A stretch of 58,166 bases of DNA from Alphaproteobacteria bacterium (GTDB lineage Bacteria; Pseudomonadota; Alphaproteobacteria; Puniceispirillales; Marisalimonadaceae), in NCBI GenBank assembly GCA_004213885.1, contig SGYL01000011.1:1-58166 (forward strand). The letters are read 5' to 3'. Position 1 is the first letter of the stretch; every line of letters begins with the position of its first letter. The position numbers and the translations under genes are program-made. Under the pieces are notes generated by a model that saw nothing but the letters and a program-made list of their open reading frames with translations, ran no database searches and was not told the origin of the DNA. Positions 25,088 to 34,070 of this stretch are shown in pieces.

Positions 25088-27824
25088 TTTTACTAATCTC
25101 TATCGCTTCTAAAATCCTATCTGGCAGTGCAGGTAGTTTTGTAATAATTGCTCCAGTAGCATTTCTAAGTGCATTCATTATTGCAGGTGCCGTTGGGATT
25201 AAAACATGTTCACCAAGGCCTCTTGCACCAAAAGGTCCTTCTGGATCATTTTTTTCTATTAATATTGACTCAATTTCAGGAACATCTCCGATAGACGGAA
25301 TTAAATAATCATGAAGATTTTCAGTTTTTGAAGGAATATACTCTTCCATTAACGCAAAACCTATTCCTTGTGCAATTCCTCCTTCAATTTGGCCTTCAGC
25401 AAGAAGTGGGTTTATTGTTTTTCCAAGATCATGTGCAGCTATTATTTTATCAATTTTTAATAAGCCAAGTTCAGTGTCTACTGTAATCTCTGCCATCTGA
25501 GCTCCATATCCATAAACTGCATAAGGTATTCCTTGTCCATTTTCATCTAAAGATGTAGTTGGTGGGTCATATGTTTCTTTAGCAACTATAACATAATTAT
25601 TTTCAATTAATTGAAGTGTACTTAAATCAATTTTTTGTCTCTTATCTTGATTGGAAATTATTATTTCATTTTTTTCGATTTTAATTAAAGAGTCATTTCC
25701 CATGTTGCTAAGTCTGAGTATTTCAGACCTGAGTTTTAATCCTGCATTATACGCAGCTTTTCCGGTTACATAAGTTTGTCTAGAAGCTGAAGTTTTTCCA
25801 CAATCAGGGGTTAAAAATGTATCAGGACTAACTAGGTCTATATTTTCAATTGAAACACCAATTGCATCAGCTGTAATTTGAGCTATTACAGTATTTGACC
25901 CTTGTCCAATATCAGTGGCTCCTTGATGTAAAGATATTCTGCCACAATTAGTTAATCCAATTTTAATTGTTGAGGGGTTGGGAAGGGCTGTGTTACCACA
26001 ACCATACCAACAAGTAGCAATGCCAATACCCTTTTTATATCTTTTTGAGGTTTTATTGAAAGCAATATAACCTTGTTTTTTTTGTTTCCAATTTGCTTTT
26101 AAGGCTTCTAAACAATCAATGATTCCAACGGATTTTAATTTTTGACCACAAACAGTTTTATCTCCATCTTTTAATGAATTCTTTAATCTGAATTCTAATT
26201 GATCAATCTTAAGTTTGTCGGCTAGTTGATCCATTAATGTTTCCTGCAAAGCTGTTGCTTGAGGCACGCCAAATCCACGAAATGCTCCAGCAACAGGGCC
26301 ATTGGTATGAATTGCTCTTCCAACAGCTTGGTAATTCGGAACTCTATATGGTCCACTTGCATGAACTGGAACACGATTAGCAACTGTAGGCCCCCAGCTT
26401 GCATAAGCACCAGTATTAAAATCTCCAGAGAAGTTTATTGAATTTAAAAAACCTTTTCTATCACATGAAATTGAAGAACTCATCAACCCTGGATGTCTTT
26501 TTGTTGTTGATATCATAGATTCATTTCGAGAATATACAATCCTACATGGTTTTTTTGTTTTTAAAGCTACTAGGCCAAGATAAGGTTGAATTGATATATC
26601 TAGTTTTGATCCAAATCCACCGCCAGTTGCAGAAGGTATTATTCTGATATTATCTGGCTCCATATCTAATATTTTAGCAGTATCATCTCTATCCATATAG
26701 GGAGCTTGAGTACAGGCTTGTATAACTAAAACATTTTTCTCCATCCAAGCTGAACCTGCTTCAGGTTCAATGTAGGCATGTTCAACATAAGAAGTTTCTA
26801 AAACTCCATTCACTTTAAATTCAGTAGAAACATTTTTTTCAGGGTTTCCAGTTAAAACCTTTCCAAAAGTTAATATATTATTTTCTAAGTTTTCATTTCC
26901 AATTTTAACTCTAGTGTTTAAGGAGTCGTCAATTGTCATTACATCATCATCTTTTTTCCAGGTGATAGGAAAAGTATCCAGGTTTAAATTTTTAATACTA
27001 TCATATGAACCAGCTATAATTGCTACAGCCTCTCCACGAAAATTGACTTTATTTTTAGCTAAGACTGGTTGGTCTGCAAATGGTGGTATGACACCAAACA
27101 TATTTTTTCCTGGTATATCTTTTTCTGTTAGAACTATCTCGATTCCATGATTTTTTTCGATCCAGTCTTTATAATTACTAATTGTAAATGATGCTCTGTT
27201 AAATGGAGATCTTAAGACTTTAATTTGTAAAGAATTTTCTGGTGAAAAATCATCTCCAAATATTTCAGTGCCATCTAACTTTTTTTCACCATCAATTCTT
27301 TCAATTCTTTTCCCAACCTCTTTCACATTATTAACAGAAGAATTTTTATTTTCTGCAATTTTATTAACATTCATTACTGCGTTAACGATTTTTTTATATC
27401 CAGTGCACCTGCATAAAACCCCAGAGAGAGCAAATTCAACTTCTTCTTTTTTTGGGAATTTATTTTTTCTAAGGAGTGCTAAAGCAGACATCATTATTCC
27501 AGGAGTGCATATTCCACATTGAGCAGCCCCATGAATAGAAAAAGATTTTTTTAGAAGTATAAATTGTTCGTCATTGCAAACACCTTCTATAGTCTCAATT
27601 TTTTTGTTTTTAATTTTTCCTAATGTTAATAGACAAGAGCAAAAAGGATTATCATCCAGTAAGATAGTGCAGGAACCGCAATCACCAGCATTACAACCAA
27701 CTTTTGTTCCTTTGATTTTCTGGTTTTCTCTTAAAAATTCACTTAGTCTGACATTTAAGTTTTCAATAGATGAAACTTTTTTTTTGTTTAATGTAAAATT
27801 CAAAGTATCTTTGTGTATATTCAT
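25074..27824 (-). CDS. Molybdenum hydroxylase, 2Fe-2S domains fused to Mo subunit (MOP-like), set 3
   Basis: A 916-aa protein. Residues 1-160 carry two 2Fe-2S clusters (GCNAGDCGSCT with Cys in FCSC; QCGICTPG and LCRCTGY). Residues about 175-910 form the molybdopterin domains, with the active-site loop AFRGFGVPQ near 513 and catalytic Glu in RGLGEHV near 867. Length and domain order match Desulfovibrio aldehyde oxidoreductase (MOP), but a separate FAD subunit lies upstream, so it is a two-gene flavin enzyme. Next to a hydroxynicotinate-reductase-like gene, nicotinate 6-hydroxylation is the most economical proposal. Xanthine or aldehyde oxidation remain alternatives. Confidence 0.92.
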   Translation of the reverse strand: MNIHKDTLNFTLNKKKVSSIENLNVRLSEFLRENQKIKGTKVGCNAGDCGSCTILLDDNPFCSCLLTLGKIKNKKIETIEGVCNDEQFILLKKSFSIHGAAQCGICTPGIMMSALALLRKNKFPKKEEVEFALSGVLCRCTGYKKIVNAVMNVNKIAENKNSSVNNVKEVGKRIERIDGEKKLDGTEIFGDDFSPENSLQIKVLRSPFNRASFTISNYKDWIEKNHGIEIVLTEKDIPGKNMFGVIPPFADQPVLAKNKVNFRGEAVAIIAGSYDSIKNLNLDTFPITWKKDDDVMTIDDSLNTRVKIGNENLENNILTFGKVLTGNPEKNVSTEFKVNGVLETSYVEHAYIEPEAGSAWMEKNVLVIQACTQAPYMDRDDTAKILDMEPDNIRIIPSATGGGFGSKLDISIQPYLGLVALKTKKPCRIVYSRNESMISTTKRHPGLMSSSISCDRKGFLNSINFSGDFNTGAYASWGPTVANRVPVHASGPYRVPNYQAVGRAIHTNGPVAGAFRGFGVPQATALQETLMDQLADKLKIDQLEFRLKNSLKDGDKTVCGQKLKSVGIIDCLEALKANWKQKKQGYIAFNKTSKRYKKGIGIATCWYGCGNTALPNPSTIKIGLTNCGRISLHQGATDIGQGSNTVIAQITADAIGVSIENIDLVSPDTFLTPDCGKTSASRQTYVTGKAAYNAGLKLRSEILRLSNMGNDSLIKIEKNEIIISNQDKRQKIDLSTLQLIENNYVIVAKETYDPPTTSLDENGQGIPYAVYGYGAQMAEITVDTELGLLKIDKIIAAHDLGKTINPLLAEGQIEGGIAQGIGFALMEEYIPSKTENLHDYLIPSIGDVPEIESILIEKNDPEGPFGARGLGEHVLIPTAPAIMNALRNATGAIITKLPALPDRILEAIEISKNASN

Positions 27825-28672
27825 TATTCAATATCTAGTTTATTAATAATGTCTGCAACGACATCTTTTATTAATGATTGAGATGCTTTTAATCTATAAA
27901 CTTGTGTTGATCTAATATCGGTAATTGGTGAAATTTCATTTAACTGACTAAAATCGATTTGATTAAAAATATCTTCTTTTATGTTTTTATTAATTAATTG
28001 ACGTTCTATAGAAAAAATTCTTTTTGCTACTTCACTACATGATCCAATACTAATAGAAATATCCTCTATAATATTGTTTGAAATAAGTATGCGACAAGCT
28101 ACCATAGAAATTGATATTACAAGATATTTTCTTGCGCCAATTTTTTTAAAAGATGAACTCCCTTTTTCTTTTTCTTTAGGAATTATTATTGAAGTTAATA
28201 TTTCACCCTGTTCAAGTTTCGTTTTTCTGGAACCCAATATAAATTCATCTATAGGAATAATTCTTTGATTATCTATAGATGATAATTCTAACTTTGCATC
28301 TAAAGCAAGCAAACAAGGTATGCTATCAGCAGCTGGGGATGCATTACAAATATTACCACCAATTGTCCCTAAGTTTTGAATTTGAATTGAACCAACTTCC
28401 TTGGCACATGCTTTTAACATGTCAAAACAACTGGGTAAATTTTCATTTATTATATCTGTCCAAGTTGTAGCTGCACCAATTTTAGTATTTTTATTATGTA
28501 ATCCAAAACCTCTCATGGATTTAATATTAGTTATATCTAAAATATTTTTATCTAGAGATATATTGTTTGTAACTGGAAACAAATCAGTACAACCAGCTGC
28601 AATAGTTAAATCACTATTGTTTTTTAATACATCAAAAGCAGAGTTTAAGTCATTTGGTTGAAAATAATTCAT
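27824..28672 (-). CDS. FAD-binding subunit of a molybdenum hydroxylase, set 3
   Basis: A 282-aa protein with AAGCTDLFPVTNN (FAD motif 1, GGTDL/GCTDL type as in xanthine dehydrogenases) and TIGGNICNASPAADSIP (motif 2), then the C-terminal flavoprotein domain. The xanthine-dehydrogenase-like motif differs from sets 1 and 2 (GGQSL), which agrees with its separate partner. Its stop shares one base with the start of the 2Fe-2S/Mo fusion gene. It is first gene of the minus-strand block and divergent from hyuA with a 79-bp spacer that must hold both promoters. The spacer is nearly all A/T and I could not pick convincing -35/-10 pairs in it. Confidence 0.92.
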   Translation of the reverse strand: MNYFQPNDLNSAFDVLKNNSDLTIAAGCTDLFPVTNNISLDKNILDITNIKSMRGFGLHNKNTKIGAATTWTDIINENLPSCFDMLKACAKEVGSIQIQNLGTIGGNICNASPAADSIPCLLALDAKLELSSIDNQRIIPIDEFILGSRKTKLEQGEILTSIIIPKEKEKGSSSFKKIGARKYLVISISMVACRILISNNIIEDISISIGSCSEVAKRIFSIERQLINKNIKEDIFNQIDFSQLNEISPITDIRSTQVYRLKASQSLIKDVVADIINKLDIE

Positions 28673-28751
28673 TATTGATTTTGCAAATTCTAAATTTTAA
28701 TCATATTGTAAATTCTTATTTTATTAATAATCAAGTAATTTGTTATATATT

Positions 28752-30788
28752 ATGGTCCAGATAAAAGATAATTTAGTTGGAATTGATGTAGGGGGAACTT
28801 TTACTGATTTAATTTGTTTTGATTCTAAATCAAAAAGTTATAATTTCACAAAAGTTTTTACATCTGCAAAAAATCAATCACAGGGTGTTTTGAATGCTAT
28901 TGATAAGGCTTCAATTAATTTAAAAAAGCAAGACCTTATTATTCATGGAACTACCACCACTACAAACGCTTTGCTTGAAAGAAAAATTTCAAAAACAGCT
29001 TTAATAACTACAAAAGGTTTTAGAGATGTTCTTGAGTTAGGTAGAAGAACGAGACCTTTCCCTTATGGGTTGATAGCAGATTTTAAACCATTAATCCCTA
29101 GAAACTTAAGATTTGAAGTAGAAGAGAGAATTGATTTTCAAGGCAATGTTTTAAAGAAACTTAATGAAAGTGAATTATTAAAAATCTTAAAAAAAATAAA
29201 AGAATTAAACTGTGACTCCATAGTGATTCATTTTTTGCATTCATATGCCAATTCTTATCATGAAGTAAAAGCAAAAAATTTAATTTTAAAAAATTGGCCT
29301 AATAAGTATATTACAGCAGGTCATGAAATATTATCTGAAAGCAGAGAATTTGAGAGAGGTGTCACAGCTTCGATTAATGCTTCAGTTCAACCAATACTTG
29401 AAAATTATATTTACGATTTACAGCAGAGACTTAAAAGTAACGGTTACAAAAAAGAACTTCTAGTAATGAATGGTAATGGGGGAACTGTTTCTTCAAAAAT
29501 TGTTTCAAAAGAAGCTGCGAAGACGGTAATGTCGGGTCCAGCTTCAGGAGTAATAGCCGCAACATATGTGAGTAAATTATCAAAAGTTAAAAATATAATA
29601 ACCTATGACATGGGTGGAACGTCTACGGATGTATCACTTGTTGTAAATAATAAACCAGCAGTATCTTCTGAAACTGAAATTGAATATAGTATGCCTGTTC
29701 ATGTTCCTATGGTTGATGTAAGAACAATAGGCGCAGGAGGGGGGTCCATTGCTAAAATTAATGAAGCTGGTTTACTTGAAGTTGGCCCTGAAAGTTCTGG
29801 GTCTGACCCAGGTCCAATATGTTATGGTAATGGAGGAAAAAATCCTACTATATCAGATGCAAATTTTTTACTTGGAAGACTAAATCCAAAATCTTTAAAT
29901 ATAAAAGAAAATGATAAAATTAAAGAAGATACAGAGTTAATTTTAAAGAATAAAATTTCTGTAAAATTAAAACTGAACAACTACCAATCTGCAGAAGCAA
30001 TTCTTAAAATAGCAAATAACAAAATGGCAAATGCCATTCGCATGGTTTCAATATCTGTTGGAGAGGATCCAAGAGAATTTAGTCTTTTTTCTTTTGGCGG
30101 GGCTGGCCCAATGCATGCTTGTGAGTTAGCAAGAGAGTTAGATATTCCAAAGGTTTTTATACCTGCTAGGCCTGGACTGACAAATGCTCTTGGTTGTTTA
30201 GTAGCTGATTTGAGACAAGATTTTACACAGACACTTAATACTTCTTTAGAAGAAACTAATATAAAAAACTTACACTCTATACTTGAAAAATTTAGAAGTG
30301 ACGGAGTTTCATTGATAAAAAAACAAAAAGTTGAAATTGAAAAATTTTATATAGAATTTAGCTTAGATATGCAATTTTTAGGACAAACTCATATTATTAA
30401 AATTCCTCTTAAAGATGCGAAACCATCTAAAAATTTTATCAATAAGGAGTTTGAAAATGTTTATTTTAAAAGATTTAAAGTAAAGTTAGAAAAAATTTTA
30501 CCTGTGATTGTTAATATCAATGTATCAGTGATTGGGAAAAGAAAAGAATTGGACTTAAAAAAATTAATTAACTTTACCAAAAGTGAAAAAATTTCTTACA
30601 GAAAAGTTTATTTCAATGGAAAGTGGCATAAGACACCGACTTATTTGAGGGAAAATTTATTTCCTAAATTTAAAAAAACTGGACCTGCAATTATTGAACA
30701 ATTAGATACAACAATTGTAATACACCCCAAGGACAATTTTTTTGTGGATGATTTTGGGAACATTATTATTGAGATATATAATGATTAA
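28752..30788 (+). CDS. hyuA: hydantoinase/oxoprolinase family subunit A (HyuA)
   Basis: The product is about 678 aa from the ATG at 28752; a TTG at 28740 is a weaker alternative. The N-terminal ATP-binding motif is GIDVGGTFTDLI, then IHGTTTTTNALLERK, MSGPASGVIAATYV and DMGGTSTDVSLV, as in ATP-dependent hydantoinases, 5-oxoprolinases and acetone/acetophenone carboxylases. The family couples ATP hydrolysis to opening of a lactam/imide ring or to carboxylation. It forms a pair with HyuB (8-bp overlap) and is divergent from the set 3 hydroxylase, suggesting one pathway. Hydrolysis of a tetrahydro-oxo-nicotinate-type lactam is the inferred role. Confidence 0.92.
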   Translation: MVQIKDNLVGIDVGGTFTDLICFDSKSKSYNFTKVFTSAKNQSQGVLNAIDKASINLKKQDLIIHGTTTTTNALLERKISKTALITTKGFRDVLELGRRTRPFPYGLIADFKPLIPRNLRFEVEERIDFQGNVLKKLNESELLKILKKIKELNCDSIVIHFLHSYANSYHEVKAKNLILKNWPNKYITAGHEILSESREFERGVTASINASVQPILENYIYDLQQRLKSNGYKKELLVMNGNGGTVSSKIVSKEAAKTVMSGPASGVIAATYVSKLSKVKNIITYDMGGTSTDVSLVVNNKPAVSSETEIEYSMPVHVPMVDVRTIGAGGGSIAKINEAGLLEVGPESSGSDPGPICYGNGGKNPTISDANFLLGRLNPKSLNIKENDKIKEDTELILKNKISVKLKLNNYQSAEAILKIANNKMANAIRMVSISVGEDPREFSLFSFGGAGPMHACELARELDIPKVFIPARPGLTNALGCLVADLRQDFTQTLNTSLEETNIKNLHSILEKFRSDGVSLIKKQKVEIEKFYIEFSLDMQFLGQTHIIKIPLKDAKPSKNFINKEFENVYFKRFKVKLEKILPVIVNINVSVIGKRKELDLKKLINFTKSEKISYRKVYFNGKWHKTPTYLRENLFPKFKKTGPAIIEQLDTTIVIHPKDNFFVDDFGNIIIEIYND

Positions 30789-32475
30789 AGTTGATAAAAT
30801 AACATTAGGTGTAATTCAAGCTGGGTTACAACAAGTTTGTGATGAAATGGATCTCTCTTTTTCACGTTCAGCTTTTTCCCCTGTCATATCAGAAGCAAAT
30901 GACAGGTCAAATGGAATTTATTCTGCAATTAATGGGAGCTTGATTTCTCAAGGGTATAATGGTTTACCGGTCTTTGTTGGTACAATGGAGTATTCTACTT
31001 CTGAAATAATCAGACTTATCAAAGAAGAAAAAGTAGAAAAACCATACCCTGGTGATATTTACATAGTCAATGACCCTTACTTGGGAGGTACACATTTAAT
31101 GGATGTGAGGTTTGCTAAACCATATTTCAGAAATAACAAAATATGTTTTTGGTTGTCAAATACTGGACATTGGCCTGACATTGGTGGGAGTGTCCCTGGA
31201 GGATTTTCTGCTTCTGCTAATTCAGTAGAACAAGAAGGTTTAAGATTACCACCTGTAAAATTATTTAAAAAAGGCATTTTAGATAAAGAGATTTACTCAA
31301 TTATTTGTTCAAATATTAGGATATCTGAACAAAGAATAGGTGATGTAAAAGCACAAGAGGCCGCATTACTGGTTGGAGAGGAAAGATTAAATCATCTATT
31401 TAATAAATTTGGTGATAAACTTATACATAATTCTATAGAAGAGCTAAGAAAAAGTGGCTCAAATCAAATGAAATCATTTATAAATCAAATTCCAAATGGT
31501 ATTTATAAATCAAAAGCTTATGTTGACAGTGATGGCATTAAAAATGTGCCTCTAGAAATAAATCTCGAAGTAAAAAAACAAAAAGATAAACTTATTTTTG
31601 ATCTTTCTAAATCTTCTCTACCATGTATTGGTCCAATGAACTCAGTATTTGCTACGACAAAAAGTTCAATATACTTGGCAATGAGACATATATTTCCTGA
31701 AGTTGCTATAAATGGTGGTGCTTTTGAACCCTTAGAAATAAGAAGGCCTTCAGGAACATTTTTAGATGCAGTTTATCCTAGACCAGTTTCTGGATGTGCT
31801 GCAGAAGTTTCACAAAGAATTGCTGAAGCAGTATTTTTGGCTTTTGTTAATGTTCTAAAGCATAGGATTACAGCTGCTCCTGCTGGAACGAGTGGAAATT
31901 TTGCTTTAGGTGGATTTAATGATTTGAAAGACGGTAATTTTGTTATGTATCAATTATCTGGTGGAGGATATGGAGGTAATTCTTTGAATGATGGCATATC
32001 AAATGGATGCTCAACAATTGGTATTTCTAAAGCACCTCCTGTTGAAATAATGGAACAAAAATTTCCTGTTTTATATAATCATTATTCAATTCATGACAAA
32101 TCCTCAGGTGCAGGAGAGTTCAGAGGTGGATTTGGATTAGATTATGAAATAGAAATTTTATGCAAAGAGGCAACAGCAAGTTTTGTAATGGATCATGGGC
32201 GCTTTGGTCCCCCAGGTGTATTGGGCGGAACTGATGGCGGTAAAAATAAAGTAAAAATAAAAAGAAAAAATAAAAAAGATTATGTGCCTGAACATTTATC
32301 TAAGGAACAAGATTTAAGATTAAAAAAAGGTGATAAAGTTCAAATTCAAACTCCTGGTGGTGGAGGTTTTGGAAACCCAAAGAAACGAAAAAAACATTTA
32401 ATTATTAATGATATATTAGAAGAAAAACTTTCACGTAAAGATGCATTAAAAATATATGGAAAAAAAATTATTTAA
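30781..32475 (+). CDS. hyuB: hydantoinase B/oxoprolinase family subunit (HyuB)
   Basis: The product is about 564 aa starting at ATG 30781, which overlaps the hyuA stop by 8 bp. An upstream GTG at 30742 would extend far into hyuA and is unlikely. Hallmarks are GDIYIVNDPYLGGTHLMDV, SNTGHWPDIGG, SGAGEFRGGFG and the C-terminal glycine loop TPGGGGFGNP. It is the partner subunit of HyuA. Length matches typical HyuB (about 520-590 aa). Confidence 0.92.
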   Translation: MIKVDKITLGVIQAGLQQVCDEMDLSFSRSAFSPVISEANDRSNGIYSAINGSLISQGYNGLPVFVGTMEYSTSEIIRLIKEEKVEKPYPGDIYIVNDPYLGGTHLMDVRFAKPYFRNNKICFWLSNTGHWPDIGGSVPGGFSASANSVEQEGLRLPPVKLFKKGILDKEIYSIICSNIRISEQRIGDVKAQEAALLVGEERLNHLFNKFGDKLIHNSIEELRKSGSNQMKSFINQIPNGIYKSKAYVDSDGIKNVPLEINLEVKKQKDKLIFDLSKSSLPCIGPMNSVFATTKSSIYLAMRHIFPEVAINGGAFEPLEIRRPSGTFLDAVYPRPVSGCAAEVSQRIAEAVFLAFVNVLKHRITAAPAGTSGNFALGGFNDLKDGNFVMYQLSGGGYGGNSLNDGISNGCSTIGISKAPPVEIMEQKFPVLYNHYSIHDKSSGAGEFRGGFGLDYEIEILCKEATASFVMDHGRFGPPGVLGGTDGGKNKVKIKRKNKKDYVPEHLSKEQDLRLKKGDKVQIQTPGGGGFGNPKKRKKHLIINDILEEKLSRKDALKIYGKKII

Positions 32476-32499
32476 ATTAATAAAATTTAATATTGTTAG

Positions 32500-34056
32500 A
32501 TGATTAAACAGGAAATTCATTTGGAGAATGTTTTTAGCAGAAATTTAAAATGCTTTAAAAACCGTCCACTAAATGTATGGGTATTTATTGAAGAATCTAT
32601 CAGATTACATTCTAAAAAAACATGTATCATCGATGAAAACAAAAATTATTCTTATTCACAAATTTTAGAATTAGTAAACTCTCTAGAAACTTTGTTTTTG
32701 AAATACAATTTTAAAAAGAAAGATAGAATCGGTATACTTTTTGAAAATGACATCAGTTTTGTGATTGTGTCATTGTATTGTATTAGAAGAGGCTTAATAC
32801 TTGTACCTTTAAATCCTAGATCCTCAAGATTTGAAAATAATACTATTTTGAATGATTGTAATGCAACTGCTGTGGTTTTTAATTCATCTTTAACTAATAA
32901 AATTTCTGATATAGAAAAAGATGTAATTCAAATTAGTTTTAAACTTGAAGATTTAAATAATCCCTCTCATAAAGATTTTTCCAAGGAAGCTAATTTAATT
33001 GATACTGAAACCGCTATAATATTATATACCTCAGGAACGACTGGAAAGCCTAAAGGAGCAATGTTAACTCATTTTAATGTAATACATTCTTGTTTACATT
33101 ATAAAAATGCTTTTAATTTAACTTCTCATGATCATTCAATTTTAGTTGTTCCAGCAAGTCATGTTACAGGAATAGTTGCTCATTTTTTGCTTATGATATT
33201 TATTGGTGGTAGTTTAACTCTTAAAAAGAAATTTGAGGTTAAAGACTTTTTAAATACTGCTGAAGATCAAGGGTTAACATATTTGATTATGGTGCCTGCA
33301 ATGTATAATTTATGTATTGAAAGAGGGGAATTTAATAGTTCAAGATTGTCTAAATGGAGAATTGGTGGGTTTGGCGGAGCACCAATGCCTATTGGCACAT
33401 TGAAAAAACTAAAAAAAGTTCTTCCAAACTTGTCATTAATTAACATTTATGGAGCAACAGAAACAACTTCTCCAACTACTATAATGCCAAAAGAATATTC
33501 AATTGATAAGTTAAATAGTGTTGGCAAATGTGTTCCAACTGGTCAAATAAAAATCATTAATGAAAAACAAGAAGAATTAAGGTCAAATCAACACGGTGAA
33601 TTATTGATCTCAGGCCCAATGGTTATTCCAGGTTATTGGAATAATGATGTAGCTACAAAAAAAGAATTTACAGAAAATGGCTTTTGGAAATCAGGTGATG
33701 TTGGCTTTAAGGATGAGGAAGGTTATGTCTATATATTAGATAGAAAAAAAGATGTTATTAATAGGGGTGGATATAACGTTTATTCTTCAGAAATTGAAAA
33801 TTTAATAAGTTTACAAAATAGCGTAATTGAAGTTGCGGTTATACCTCATCCAGATGAAGTTCTTGGTGAAAAAATTCATGTGGTAATTTTTAAAAATGAC
33901 TCATTGTTAGTTGATCAATTAAAGTTAATTTGTAAAACTAAACTGGCTGACTACAAACAACCTGATTATTGGACAGTTGTAAAAGATTATTTGCCCAAAA
34001 ATAAAAATGGTAAAGTTATGAAAAAAGATTTATCAAAATTATATAATTTATTTTAA
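32500..34056 (+). CDS. AMP-dependent acyl-CoA synthetase/ligase (ACS3)
   Basis: A 518-aa adenylate-forming enzyme with ILYTSGTTGKPKGAMLTH (P-loop), NIYGATETTSP (A5), KSGDVGFKDEEG (A7), the RKKDVINRGGYN hinge and the C-terminal lysine in NKNGKVMKKD. The sequence is of the short/medium-chain or aryl-CoA ligase type. It starts 24 bp after hyuB and precedes ACS4 by 14 bp, so it belongs to the hyuAB transcript and may activate the ring-opened dicarboxylate or a downstream acid. Confidence 0.92.
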   Translation: MIKQEIHLENVFSRNLKCFKNRPLNVWVFIEESIRLHSKKTCIIDENKNYSYSQILELVNSLETLFLKYNFKKKDRIGILFENDISFVIVSLYCIRRGLILVPLNPRSSRFENNTILNDCNATAVVFNSSLTNKISDIEKDVIQISFKLEDLNNPSHKDFSKEANLIDTETAIILYTSGTTGKPKGAMLTHFNVIHSCLHYKNAFNLTSHDHSILVVPASHVTGIVAHFLLMIFIGGSLTLKKKFEVKDFLNTAEDQGLTYLIMVPAMYNLCIERGEFNSSRLSKWRIGGFGGAPMPIGTLKKLKKVLPNLSLINIYGATETTSPTTIMPKEYSIDKLNSVGKCVPTGQIKIINEKQEELRSNQHGELLISGPMVIPGYWNNDVATKKEFTENGFWKSGDVGFKDEEGYVYILDRKKDVINRGGYNVYSSEIENLISLQNSVIEVAVIPHPDEVLGEKIHVVIFKNDSLLVDQLKLICKTKLADYKQPDYWTVVKDYLPKNKNGKVMKKDLSKLYNLF

Positions 34057-34070
34057 GTAGGAGATAATTT

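Noticed and set aside
28721-28730. Palindrome TTATTAATAA in the hyuA/hydroxylase divergent spacer as an operator
   Set aside because: It is A/T only in an A/T-rich spacer and too short to separate from chance.
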